Shown here piece after piece: positions 23,266 through 34,107 of a stretch of DNA of 64,000 nucleotides. The position numbers were made by a program, and so were the translations under genes. This DNA is from Erythrobasidium yunnanense (lineage: Eukaryota; Basidiomycota; Cystobasidiomycetes; Erythrobasidiales; Erythrobasidiaceae), in the NCBI GenBank assembly GCA_001600175.1, contig BCJC01000003.1, positions 124,001-188,000 on the forward strand. The letters are read 5' to 3'. The first letter of the stretch is position 1. Each line of letters opens with the position of its first letter. The notes below the pieces were generated by a model, which was not told where the DNA came from, did no database searches, and saw nothing but the letters and a program-made list of their open reading frames with translations.

Positions 23266-24219
23266 ATGCGACACGCAACAGCTATCGCTCTCCTGTCCTT
23301 GGCTTTGGCAATGCAGATTGCTGGATCTCCAGTCGTCACCCAGCATCTGATCCGGCGGCAGCAAGAACAAAAGGATGGTTCGGGAGATACACCCAAAGGC
23401 GCTGATACGAGGTCGCGCAACGACAAGGATGACAAAGCATCAAGCAAGCAAACGTCAGCGAGTGCGACCACTACACCTGCAGCCCAATCGTCCGCTGCGG
23501 TCGATACAAATTCAAAGGGAAAGGTCAACGTCACGCTAGCATCGATGCAGTACAGTCAATCGCTATGCTCTAATACGAGTCAGGTCTTGAGTGGATCTTG
23601 GCTGAATGTCACCTGGAGTGGGAAAGGCAAGTTCAGCAGTACATTATATGCAAAATACGGTACGGATGGCTTCAGTGCATGGACACCTGGTATGTCGACT
23701 ACGGCAAACACAGAAGGTAGAAGACTTGACAGTAACAAGAAGAAGGACAACCTGGCAGTCGACTGGCAGATGTCCTATCAGGTAAGGCCAAGATCATCCC
23801 GATATAGTGCCTATCCCTCCTAACTCGCAGTAATTTCGTTACAGCACCAAGTCTTTCAGCATAACAGGGCAGTGATCTTTACTATCGTCATGCGTGATGA
23901 GGCTCTCAATACGACAATGGCGATGTACAACAGCAAGCCGATAAGTATTGTAGGTACTTGCCAGAAAAGAGGCGAAACGAAGAAGGAGGAAAAGGAGAAG
24001 GACGACAGCGACAACAACAACGAAGAGGCAGCGGAAAGTGAGGCTTCCGAGTCAGCCGCAGCTAGTGCCAGCGCCTCGGCGGAAGAGAGCAACAGCGAGA
24101 GCCAGCAGGGAGGGACTTCAGCAGAAGAGACTGCTGCGTCTTCAGCGCTCGCATTTCCCAGCACAGGTCTACTCTTCGTGGTCTGGATTGCCAGCGCAAT
24201 CTTGGTGGTCGGGCTCTAG
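23266..24219 (+). CDS. Secreted, probably GPI-anchored Ser/Ala/Glu-rich protein (296 aa)
   Basis: Exons 23266-23781 and 23845-24219. Signal peptide ATAIALLSLALAMQIAGSPV at the N-terminus, then a low-complexity Lys/Ser/Thr linker. The central domain (about residues 85-215) holds four or more N-glycosylation sequons (NVT, NTS, NVT, NTT) and two cysteines. A long Glu/Ser/Ala stretch follows, and the protein ends in a hydrophobic tail (LLFVVWIASAILVVGL) without charged residues after it, as in GPI-attachment signals. I recognise no catalytic domain. Likely a cell-wall or plasma-membrane surface protein; the role is unknown. The 62-nt intron keeps the frame exactly. Confidence 0.8.
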
Positions 24220-24492
24220 CACAAAGCGCTATCGGGGCCCCAATTCGTTGTAAAGCTTCAAAATAGTAAGCAGGCTATCATGTCTTGAGAATCTGGAATG
24301 GTCTATTCCGTTGACCGCTTTTGACGGCTTTCTTGCATTTGTACTTGCTTCGGGGTTTCAGCAGCTTCATACCTCCACCAACCCGTTATACTGAGGGCTA
24401 CCCATTCAACACATCTAGGTCGGCCACGAACGATTCCTGGCAGTCGCAGACGTTTCTCGTAAATTTGGACGACTCGTGACGGTCGACTTGCG

Positions 24493-27400
24493 ATGGTTCG
24501 CTCGTACTCTAGACATGGGCCGGTCGAAGCCTTTGGAGGTGCGCATATGAATCAAGTCGTTTGTGCTTGCGCTGAAACCGGTCGCCAGTCATTGCGAGCA
24601 ATTCTTCAAATGCAATCTTTGACGGCAAGGTCGCATGGGTTCCAGGGCTGGAAGATGTCTTGAAATGGGTACATAAGCCTCTACTGATGGTTTTCAGGAG
24701 GCTGTGATGCTGATACTTTGCCCTTCAGAACATGAAGAAGGGAGAGCTTCTCGACATGTGGCATGAAACTGGTCTTCGAAGCGAAGTGACCTGTATCGCA
24801 CGGTCTTCCATCAAGGATACCTTCGCTGTTGGGTATCAAGATGGTAGCATACGTCTCTGGAGCGATTTCAACAAGAGCGTGACTGTCACTTTCAACGGAC
24901 ACCGAAAAGCTGTTACAAGTTTGGTCTTTGACAAGGATGGCACACGGCTCGCAAGTGGTAGTCAAGATACGGATATAATCGTCTGGGATGTCGTCGCGGA
25001 GACCGGCATGTTCAGGTAAGTCGCGAATCGCCTGTCTTGCGCTTCAAGGCTGAAAGACTGTCTGTAGATTGCGAGGCCATAGAGACCAAGTCACATCGCT
25101 CGCATTCACAGCAGCACCTCCTGCAGAGGTCGTACCCGAAGACCCCTCTTCCTCTACACCCATCGTCAACAACGACCCTCAGCAGAACCACCTAGTCTCC
25201 TGTTCGAAAGACACCCTCCTCAAGCTATGGGATCTCTCAACGCAACACTGCATCTCTACCGTAGTCGCACACCGCACCCAAGTATGGTCGCTGGCTACGT
25301 TCGTAGACCCTTCCACTTCGTCAGTCGTAGTCATTACAGCAGGAGGAGAAGGAGAAGCGAAAGCTTGGAGGATCAATCCGGATATTCTAGCAGGGAAACG
25401 TGAAGGCCAAGCGGAAGGAAGTGAAGCTGCACCTACTAGGGCGATCACCGCATTAGTCGATGGCCTTCTGCCTCTGGCTTCGATCTCGCATGCGCAGAGG
25501 ATCTCACAAGTCGCTTTCCATCCAGTCGAACAGCTGCTGGCGTTCCATACGACAGAAAAGACCGTGGAGATCTTGCGTCTGCGGACCGAGGAGGAAATCC
25601 GCAAGAAAGCAGCAAGAAGGCGGAAAAGAGAGCGCGAGAAGAAGAAGGGCAAGAACGCCAACGGAGCGGCCGAGGAAGATGAGGACGATGTGGACATGGG
25701 CAAAGAGCCTACCTGGAAAGACCGGTTAGCAAGCTGGATCACAATTCGCACACCTGGAAAGATCAGATCGTTCGACTTTGGCATCGGCGCAAATAAGCTG
25801 AAGCAGGAAGTTACGATCATGTGCGCCTTGGCGAATAATGCGGTTGAAGTGTATCAGCTGCCGGATCAACCCACTAAATCGTCAAAGAAGGATGCAGCGG
25901 GAGATTCGGCAGAAGCAGAGGCTACCAAGCTGCATTCACTAGACCTACAGGGTCATCGTACCGACATACGTACTCTCGCTCTATCTTCGGACGATGCGTT
26001 GCTCGCATCTGGAGCGAACGGTTCTCTCAAGATCTGGAACGTCAAGACTACGAGATGTCTGCGAACGCTTGATTGTGGATATGCGATCTGTTCTACATTC
26101 TTACCAGGCGATAGGCATATTGTGGTCGGCACCAAGAGCGGCGAGCTTCTGCTTTACGACATCGGGAGCAGTACACTGCTTGAGACTTTCCAAGCTCATC
26201 AAGGTACAGTATGGGGTGTAGCTGTCAGACCGGACGGGAAAGGATTGGTCAGTGCCAGTGCCGACAAGGACATTAAGTTCTGGAACTTCGAGATTAAAGA
26301 TGTCGTGGTGAATGCCGAAGAGGACGATGCACCAGAGGTAAGCACTTGGTATCGATCAGTTGCGTATGCTAAGCAAACCCTGTCTCTCAGGCTAAGCGCC
26401 GTGCTTTATCGATGAACCACTTCAAGACACTGAAGATGACAGACGATGTTTTGGCAGTCAAGTACAGTCCGGATGGCCGCTTCCTGGCAGTCTCACTGCT
26501 CGACTCCACTGTCAAGGTCTTCTACGCCGACTCCCTCAAGTTCTTCCTCTCCCTCTACGGCCACAAGCTGCCTGTTCTTGCGATGGACATCTCAAGCGAC
26601 TCCAAGCTTATCGTCACCTGCTCCGCCGACAAGAATGTCAAGATATGGGGTTTTGACTTCGGAGATTGTCATCGTTCGCTCTTCGCACATGACGACAGTA
26701 TCATGCAAGTACAGTTTGAGAAAGGCTCGCACTATTTCTGGTCGGTCAGTAAGGATAAGATGGTCAAGTATTGGGATGGCGACAAGTTTGAGTGCATACA
26801 AAAGCTTGATGGACATCATGCGGAAGTATGGGCGCTCGCCGTCAGTAACGAAGGAAAGTTCGTAGCTTCGGCTGCTCATGATAAGAGCATCAGAATATGG
26901 GAGAAGCTCGATGAGCCAGTGAGTGTGTATGACTCACAGTGATTGTACACCAACTGACATGTATTCCAGCTATTCTTGGAGGAAGAGCGTGAAAAAGAGC
27001 TGGAGGCCATTTACGATGCCAGCATCGAGCGGGATCGGGAGCGGGACGAATTAAGGGTAACCAAGGATGGTGGAATCACCGGACCGGAAGCTACAGCTGT
27101 CGAGAAGACCACGACGGAGACCTTAATGGCTGGAGAGCGAATCATGGAAGCTCTCGATATTTCGGAAGAAGATCGAGCCGGCGCAGATACCCACGCAGAA
27201 AGTCAAAAGACGATGACGGCGGAAGCTATCGCAAGAATGGCTCCTAGAAAGCGGAACGCTATCTTTACAATCTACTCGACCGACATCGAGCCGGAGGTTC
27301 ACGTCTTGAAGGTGGTCCAGAAGATAGCTCCGGGCTCATTGAACGACGCTTTACTGGTTTTACCATTCGCTAAGGTCGTGTCCATGCTGAAACACCTGGA

Positions 27401-27837
27401 CTTTTGGGCCGAAAGGGTGAGTACGATTCGATTTTTCCGGACATTGGCATGACGCTGAAACCACGCATATCAGAAACTCAACATCCCTCTCACTTCCCGA
27501 ATCCTATTCTTCCTGATGAAAACACATTACTCGCAAATCATCGCAACGCGTCTAATGCGGACCACCATCCTGCAATTGCGGGAGCATCTTGGGTCCGCCT
27601 TGGCTGATCAGAAGGTGCGCAAAATAGCGCTAAAATTTCATGAAAGTACAGGTTTGACTATTTTGTCAGGACACAATTGGCTACAATCTTGCTGCGCTGC
27701 GACACCTTCAGAGACAGAATATCTCGAAGAAGACCAACGACTTTTACGAACGCGAAGGCTTCGGCGGAGAGGAGAAGGTTCGCGCTCGACTCGAAGAAGG
27801 CATGAAGAAGCGTAAACGCGCTAGCATCAAGGCGTAG
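24493..27837 (+). CDS. UTP12: U3 snoRNP component UTP12/DIP2 (WDR3), small-subunit processome
   Basis: Nucleolar WD40 protein of the UTP-B subcomplex needed for 18S rRNA processing. Eight exons: 24493-24538, 24589-24668, 24729-25015, 25068-26337, 26391-26918, 26970-27416, 27474-27614, 27670-27837; 988 residues. It opens [15 protein letters not shown] then [17 protein letters not shown], the UTP12 N-terminus. WD repeats are plain, for example [68 protein letters not shown] and [11 protein letters not shown]. The Utp12 C-terminal domain follows the last repeat ([56 protein letters not shown]). A lysine-rich acidic insert at about residues 335-370 looks like a nuclear-localisation loop. Confidence 0.95.
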
Positions 27838-28087
27838 CGCGATACAAATTTGGTCGCAGGCTGCATTCTTGAGCTGCGTGCCTGCCATAGGCTGACATTC
27901 TTGACTCAGACTGGTATGCCAATGGCTACATTCCGTCCACATGTTGTTGCCAGTCATAAGTTGCAGCTGGAATGACTTAGTCTGATTTCGGAAGCGTCAG
28001 GTAATCTCTGACTCTGCTGTCTTCTCGCTTCTGCTCATCGATTCAGCTCTTCATACATACTCACTATCTCTCCCCTCCGTCGTCACC

Positions 28088-29258
28088 ATGAGTCTCATCG
28101 TTAGTTTAGCTGTCTTGGCTCAGCTACTCGCTCCCCTTTGCATCTCGGCTGCGCCTACTGGAAGCAACTACACCAATCACACCTCTCCTCTATCCAACCA
28201 TGGAAGCCTCACTGAACGAGCTATACCCGACTCAGACGATGATGGATGGATTCCCTTCGATACTTTCGGTCTGATGGTCCCGCTTGAGGAGCGCGACTGC
28301 ACCACTGTAGACTGCCTTCAGCACATTCAGAGTCCTCCATCTACTTCCGAGATGCTGCAGCCTGTCAATGCTCGCCAGTCAGGTAGCAGAGATGTCCTCA
28401 CTCGAAGGGGAACTTTCTACTTAGACGAAGCTACTGGCAAGCCGGGCTACTCAGTCATAAATGCAAGCTCGGAACACTCTACCCCTACATCCGTCAACAG
28501 ACGAGAGCTGGACTCCGTCATCGTACATCATAATGCTCCTCTATTCCGTCGCTTCAAGGATGCCGTTATGCGGTTGATGAAGCGAAAGTCCAGGTCAAAG
28601 TCAAAGTCCAGCTCGAAGAAGAGCAAGAAGTCGAGCAAGAAGAATACGAAGAAGAAGTCTTCGGGAAACAGCATCACTTCAGCCGTCAAAGATGTCATGA
28701 GCGGGGCTACTATTCTGTGGGTCTGTCATGCTAGTATAGATAATATAGCTTTTACTGATTAGCAATTGATTTGTAGTACTACCATCACATGGTATACTGG
28801 ACACGACCTGCTCAACCCCTTCTGCGATCGACAGTCTCGCTGGACTCCGACGGATGATTCATTGATAGTAGCCGTAACTCAGAAATGGTCTAAGCGACCT
28901 GCTTGTGGAGAGTTCTTGGAGATCTCGACTACCGAGAAAGGTCGCAAGGTGAGGAGGCAACCCTTTCGAGGTCTGTTTCACGAAGCTGAAGCGTTCCCTA
29001 TCTTTAGCGATCTGTTATCGCAAGAGTGGTAGATCTATGCGGTGGATGCATCCCAGAGGTCGCACACGCAGATCTCAGTAAAGCGGCTTTCCAGAAGCTC
29101 TACGATCTCGATGTTGGCCGGGTGCATGGCTGTGGGTGTCCTCCTCTCTCTCTCATTGAGAGAGTAACAAGCTGATCTTTGCCCGTCTAGTGAAAATGCG
29201 ACGCGTCGGCGCGCCCAAGAAGTGGTCAAATCGACTTTACGGGCCGAAAGCATTATAA
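28088..29258 (+). CDS. Secreted protein with C-terminal double-psi beta-barrel (RlpA/barwin-like) domain
   Basis: Exons 28088-28716, 28777-28970, 29027-29131 and 29191-29258; 331 residues. The signal peptide (VSLAVLAQLLAPLCISAAP) is followed by a variable region with NYT/NHT sequons and dibasic sites (LTRRG, NRREL). A very basic Ser/Lys stretch (RLMKRKSRSKSKSSSKKSKK and onward) lies at about residues 165-195. The C-terminal domain reads TITWYTGHDLLNPFCD, SLIVAVTQKW, RPACGEFLEI, then after splicing VVDLCGGCIPEVAHADLSKA and AFQKLYDLDVGRVHG, which fits the DPBB fold of small fungal secreted proteins related to expansin domain 1. No expansin carbohydrate-binding domain is present. The lysine-rich linker may bind acidic polymers; that is inference. 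Introns 2 and 3 use less usual donors (GTCTGT, GTGGGT). Confidence 0.8.
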
Positions 29259-29608
29259 GCTCTGAAGCTTGCGCTATCCGTCTCTACCTTCTGCTTGGAT
29301 GTAATATAGTAATTGTAGAATGTGCTTGCACTGGAAATCATAGATGTCTTGACTCTTCCCGTCCACATCGTCTCTTGCTTTCACTCCTGCACGATGACTG
29401 TTTGATCCGACGTCGCTACGTACGGGACATCACCTGACACCCTCCCCCAAGCTCAGTTTCAAGAGTATGGTAACGGAGATCTTTCTGACTGTCATGGCGA
29501 TGCTAGCTGGACGCATTTGATGGATCTGCGGGCTCAGAGGTTGTCTCTCTTCAAGCATCAGCCACGCAAGACGAAGTCTGTCCAGTAAGCCATCTATTCG
29601 CAAGAATC
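29259..29608. other. Intergenic, no gene seen
   Basis: 350 bp between the secreted DPBB protein and the first member of the local gene family. No supported frame. Confidence 0.5.
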
Positions 29609-30286
29609 ATGTCGCCAACACCATCCCGTCGCTCGTCCATGAAGATGAAGAAGGAGAAAGCTTCATCTAGAAAATCTAGCATCGCCTCCTCCTTGGCCAG
29701 CACGACCAAGTCTATCGACGCCGTAACCCTCAGCAGCACCAGCAAGTCGTTCGACAGCGCTGCTCCTGTACCCAACAAAGCGGTTCCAGCTATCCCTGAT
29801 GTAAAACGAGTGCCAATATACAAGAGCCGCTCCAAACGAGGCAGCATCGCCTCGACAAACTCTGTCAAACAAGTGAACGAAAAGGCAGCAGAAGTGAAAC
29901 ATACTCTTGTCGACGAGAAACCAAAAGCCACAGCCGGCCACAAAGATCCCTTCAACGAGCCAGTCTCGGGTCTAGAGAAGAGGCAGCATGAGCGTGCCGT
30001 CGAATTTCTCGCCGAACTTCTGGAAAAGGTCACCATACCGCAGACCAGATACACCAGGCAACGATCGGTGTACTACAGCAGAATAAAGCTCGAAACACTG
30101 GTAGGAAAGCTAACACGATATTTCCACATGAACAATATCGAGGCTGCCGGACTGTTCCTGCGCTCTACTTGGACCTGGGTGCATCCGGGAATAGACATCA
30201 CGCTTGCATACAGAGAATATCTCCGCCGAGGCTGCGACCCCGAGTACTTCACATCAGGTGCCGGAGCCGGCTGTGTCGTATCATGA
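29609..30286 (+). CDS. Local family protein, copy 1 (intact, 225 aa, unknown function)
   Basis: Single-exon gene of a family I do not recognise. The N-terminal 100 residues are basic and Ser-rich (SRRSSMKMKKEKASSRKSS) with no signal peptide. The C-terminal 120 residues form the shared domain: FNEPVSGLEKRQHERAVEFL, then IKLETLVGKLTRYFHMNNIE and YREYLRRGCDPEYF. Related sequence occurs at 31999-32511 and 32799-33460, where the same order of [FN/FD]xxP[VI]xxL, a helical block and a terminal R(R)D/GxD segment is seen. The domain is predicted to be helical by eye. The copy ends with GAGAGCVVS, whose Cys close to the end could in principle be lipidated; this is weak. The only copy of the three with an unbroken frame from ATG to stop. 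Confidence 0.65.
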   Translation: MSPTPSRRSSMKMKKEKASSRKSSIASSLASTTKSIDAVTLSSTSKSFDSAAPVPNKAVPAIPDVKRVPIYKSRSKRGSIASTNSVKQVNEKAAEVKHTLVDEKPKATAGHKDPFNEPVSGLEKRQHERAVEFLAELLEKVTIPQTRYTRQRSVYYSRIKLETLVGKLTRYFHMNNIEAAGLFLRSTWTWVHPGIDITLAYREYLRRGCDPEYFTSGAGAGCVVS

Positions 30287-31197
30287 TGAGCGGTTTTGCA
30301 TGTAGAACTCGCCTGTTTGCTGGCCTCGTATGCTAGCCCTTATGCCAAACCGTTCAGCTGAGCCCTGCAACGGGTATCGTGAAAGAGTTACACACTCGAG
30401 CTGGTACCTAAGCTTCACACGTCTACTCTCCGCAGCTTTCATTTATATTCTTAGCAGCATCGATCAAGGCAAGACCTTTCAGACATACTTCGAAGCATTG
30501 GGGAGGCCTAACAGCCATGCCTCCTCACCGAGAGGTCTGATGATGCACGAAGCAGATTGCTATCGTCCTATTCCAGTCGTAGCAGTCAACGGGGCGTCAT
30601 AGACTCTGATTTCATCGGCAATGGAATTGGGTGGTCCAGCGCCTAACGCAAGTCCGCCGAAGCTGGATGGGCCCATGTGACTCGATGCCTGATGCCACTA
30701 CATTGACGTCTGCTCAACGACCAGCGCTCAAGCATAAGAAGCCCATTCAGCTTCAAGGGCATACGGAACGGTTCAGCAGGCCCTACACAAGCCTCCATCC
30801 GGTCAAGTACGATCGAGATGAACGTTTCATCTGACTTCTTCACGGCCCAGCGGGTACGGCAAGCAAGTACGTCGAGACGAGCGCTATATACTACCCTTCA
30901 GGACATCCCTTTGCGATCGCTGTATGCCAGCAGACACAGCCGCATCCTCACCCGCGACTGTTGAAAAGCCTGGCGATCCTGCTAGTTCACACCTTGCTTC
31001 TGTACTCTTCACTTGATTGCTTCCACTATAGTCTATCGTCTCCACACAAAACCTTTGGCTAGACAGGTACAGGTGCGCAGGCTCCCCCTTATCTACTCCT
31101 CCGCTCCAGCTCGCTGGCAGAACATTTGCTGATGGAAAGTGTGCTCTCATCAGCGACAGCTTATCGGCTGAATATCCTCCATCGCCAGCGCTGCAAC
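30287..31197. other. Intergenic, no confident gene
   Basis: 911 bp. Short open frames at 30330-30602 and 30631-30834 (plus) and 31204-30884 (minus) have no splice support or recognisable sequence. I see no repeat or RNA gene. Confidence 0.5.
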
Positions 31198-31599
31198 ATG
31201 TCACGTCGCTCTATGGCACCTCCATACAGACCACCGCAAGGGTTTGCTCCCGTCGAGCTTTCTGCAGCGTACTACGCTGGCGTATCAACAGATCTCTACA
31301 CTATATACACCTGCAACCCCTGTTCCGAACTTCCGTTGGGCTACCCTCAAGGAACGCTCCGCTATCGAACGATGACCGGACGTGATGGCAAGGAATACGC
31401 CAGCTGGGTCTGCAGTAAATATAAGGACCACAATCTAGGCCCGTATCAGCTCTGCCAACAGGGTCAGCATCAGCTTCAACCTCAACCAGTGTTCGAGTTT
31501 GATCCCCGTGTGCGGGCAAATCGGGTTACTGGTACATGGCATCATTGCAAGATCTGTTCTCACCAAGAATGGAGACCAGCAGGACAGGTGCAGAGATAG
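31198..31599 (+). CDS. Small protein with paired CxxC motifs, possible zinc binder (133 aa)
   Basis: Single exon. I recognise no family. The protein has CNPC near residue 42, single cysteines at WVCSK and YQLC, and HHCKICSH near residue 120. Two CxxC pairs about 75 residues apart with intervening single cysteines could build one or two zinc sites. The N-terminus (MSRRSMAPPYRPPQGFAPVE) is proline-rich and without a signal peptide. The frame is open upstream to 31126; the start at 31198 is chosen because the extra 24 residues look random. It lies between copies 1 and 2 of the local family and may belong to the same accessory patch. A real but lineage-specific gene is the best guess. Confidence 0.5.
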   Translation: MSRRSMAPPYRPPQGFAPVELSAAYYAGVSTDLYTIYTCNPCSELPLGYPQGTLRYRTMTGRDGKEYASWVCSKYKDHNLGPYQLCQQGQHQLQPQPVFEFDPRVRANRVTGTWHHCKICSHQEWRPAGQVQR

Positions 31600-31998
31600 T
31601 AAGGATTGCCATGACCATGTCTGCAGACTTCATAGTCGTAGCAAGATACTGATTATTCTGTCCCAACGAAACAAGCCCTCCTATACTCTACGTGCGTACG
31701 CGGCCCTGTCAGACTTGCTTTAATTGAGCAACTTGACGACCGAGCTGCCGACGTGCGTGAGCTTTGAGCTTCGCGTTTCACCAGACATTCGAAGGGGTTC
31801 TGCCATGAAGGGTCTCAAACCTCCAAGCAGACTGAAGAGTATCTCGGCTTTGCGCCGACTGCAACTTTTGCATACAACGAGAACCAAAACTAGTTGCTCA
31901 TTGTCGAATTCATCATCCCATCGTTCCCCTTGCGATCTGCAATTGGAAGACAAGCGGACTTGTAGACGGTCAAGGAGCAGCACCCCGACTGAGTCTAA

Positions 31999-32511
31999 GC
32001 CAAGCACATCCAATACCGCCCTATAAGGCCGGCCAGCTCTGGGCGCAGACCAAGTGGTGCGCGCAGACTAAGCTCCGCGTCGACGATTTCTGTAAAGTCA
32101 GCTCAACCAGCAGAAGCAGCTGTTCCCCAGCGCACCAGCAAATGCATTATACCGCCAGAAGAGACCATCGACTTCGACAAGCCAGTCCCAGCGCTCGATC
32201 GAAAGCGCCATGACCATGCCGTGCAAGCCCTTTCTCAATTCGCGGCAGCTCATCCTATTTACCGCTCTTGGTATACCAAGGCGCGAGCTGAGGACTATAG
32301 CAAGCTAGAAGACGATGAGTTAGTTGGTGCGCTTCGGACTCTCTGCTGGACGGAAGGCTATTTGATCATTCGAGACATGCTTACGCACAAGCGCATGCCG
32401 AGCGGAGTAGGAGTCAGTGACGAGGCGAAGCTCGCTGTCCGAGAGTACATGAGGAGAGATCTCGATGCAGACCGCATCAGGATCAGACGGCAGCCTAAAC
32501 AGGCAGCATAG
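31999..32511 (+). pseudogene. Local family, copy 2 (no start codon found; probably damaged)
   Basis: The frame is open for 170 codons from just after a TAA at 31996-31998 to the stop at 32509-32511, but contains no ATG in its first 70 codons. It encodes a Ser/Arg-rich lead (ASSGRRPSGARRLSSASTIS) and then the family domain: IDFDKPVPALDRKRHDHAVQ, ELVGALRTLCWTEGYLIIRD and REYMRRDLDADRIRIRRQP, clearly related to copies 1 and 3. A separate frame with an ATG at 31805 (MKGLKPPSRLKS) ends at 32026 in another phase; I found no GT-AG pair that joins the two in frame. Either an upstream exon is hidden or a frameshift has broken the N-terminus. Confidence 0.5.
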
Positions 32512-32798
32512 CTGTGCAGTTTTGACACGTAGCATGACAGACGAGTCCTTATGCCTGGAGTCTGTCTGCCCGACTTGATCGACCACACACAAGGTTTTCG
32601 CTGACAATCCCAGCGTTTTACCAGACCTTTGAGCTATACCTTTCACCAAAGCTCGAAAGGGTCGCCGATCAAAGGCCGCCTTGCTGACAAGCGAGCTGCT
32701 CTATAATTTTCGCACTTCTGCTTCCTCTATGACAAACGAGCTCTGAACCCTACCAAAGCACGATTTGCAGCACCAAGACGAGCCGATCGCCAGAACAT

Positions 32799-33460
32799 AT
32801 GTCGAAATCCGCTTCTCGTCGTTCGTCTTCGTCCATGAGCTCCGATGGCAGAAAGCTCAGTACGGCCAGTTCTCGCTCTGATGGTGGTAAGGGCGCTATC
32901 AGATCGCAGGCATCGAATGCCACTGTAATCACTCCTTCAGACTCGAATCGCAAGCCAGTCAGCATGCACAAGCAGAGTTGGAAATCCCTAAAGTCTGCTA
33001 AGTCAGCTCATCGTTCGGATGGACCACAGCAGCCGACCTCTCAGATCACAAAGCAGAAGGCCAAGCCGCAGGAGGAAGTCGACTTCAATAAGCCCATACC
33101 GACGCTCAGAGCGGATCCGGAACGGTATGCCCGCGCCTCTGCGTTCATAGCGCGTATGACGAGGACCTTGCCAATTTCAACGAATTGGCACGCCAAGCAG
33201 GGCAGTATAGCCAGTTGGCAAATTGGGAACTGATTAGACAGATCAACACGAGAACCCAACCGAGTAATTCCATCGTCTCTCAAAGCTTGATTACCCTCCG
33301 AAGCGTCTGGAATCTGGTCCCCGATGCCGACGATTTCAACATCGCACTTCGGGAGTTCCCGAGGAGGGATCTCGATCTGCGCCTGCTACTGCTAGGACAG
33401 CTCGATTTGGACCTGCTACTTCTAGGAGAGTCGGCTCACGAAAAATACTCGGACAGCTGA
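32799..33460 (+). pseudogene. Local family, copy 3 (frameshifted)
   Basis: Starts with a good ATG (MSKSASRRSSSSMSSDGRKL), runs through a Ser/Lys-rich N-terminal half, and enters the family domain at VDFNKPIPTLRADPERYARA. Near 33150-33185 the reading moves to the next phase: the first frame ends at 33233, while conserved-looking sequence (NELARQAGQYSQLANWELIR, ALREFPRRDLDLRLLLL) continues in the other phase to 33460. No intron with GT-AG ends explains the shift. A one-base change or an assembly error would. The end contains a duplicated block (LDLRLLLLGQ / LDLDLLLLGE) from a short tandem DNA repeat at about 33370-33430. Confidence 0.5.
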
Positions 33461-34107
33461 TTATGAGTAGTATCTCTGAGAAGAAGGGTTAGACAACTTC
33501 TGTACCCTATGTGTCATCTTTCTGGCTCAACCAACAGGGTAGCTTGCCGTAATCATCGCGGCTGATGACATGAACTGACGAATGGACCTCTTGATGCCCA
33601 GTCATGCTCAATTCAGGTCACAGATGCACCGAGGAGAGGCTTTACAGGTGTTTATAACGAAGTTTTGTGTAGGCCAGTCTCGATTCCCACCATTACCAGT
33701 GAGGAGACAAGAGCGGTGAGGCAGAAGAAAGGAAGTGCTGCGGACATGCTCGACGCGGTATGAAGTGGCAGAGAGTGCGGATACCTAGAATGAACCGGCT
33801 GCGGGAGGTTAGGGGGAAGTGTTATGGCGGAAGGTGTGTCAGTGAGGCCTGATGTATCCTTGCACTCTTGCGGTAGCAGTCTTGCATATCTTGGTGTATT
33901 CATCTAGGGATAGGTCAGCAAGCAAATCCTGTTTATATCTTTAACTGTTCTACATGTGATTATAAGGAAGAGGAACGGCACAAATGGGGATAGAAGGAGG
34001 CAATCCATGATGATTGTATTGATAGTGTTACTGCGTAGCAAGTCTGCCACTTCGATGTTCAGAAGTGCCACTCCGGGTCAGGCGAAGTATTGGTTTATAG
34101 ATAGCGT
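33461..34107. other. Intergenic, one possible small minus-strand ORF
   Basis: 647 bp. A minus-strand frame at 33903-33652 includes an ATG at about 33746 encoding a hydrophobic start (MSAALPFFCLTALVSSL) that could be a signal peptide or small membrane protein, but only about 31 codons follow and I found no convincing second exon. Otherwise nothing recognised. Confidence 0.4.

Noticed and set aside
25179-25820. Minus-strand 213-codon ORF inside UTP12
   Set aside because: Complementary shadow of a WD40 exon with strong codon structure on the plus strand.
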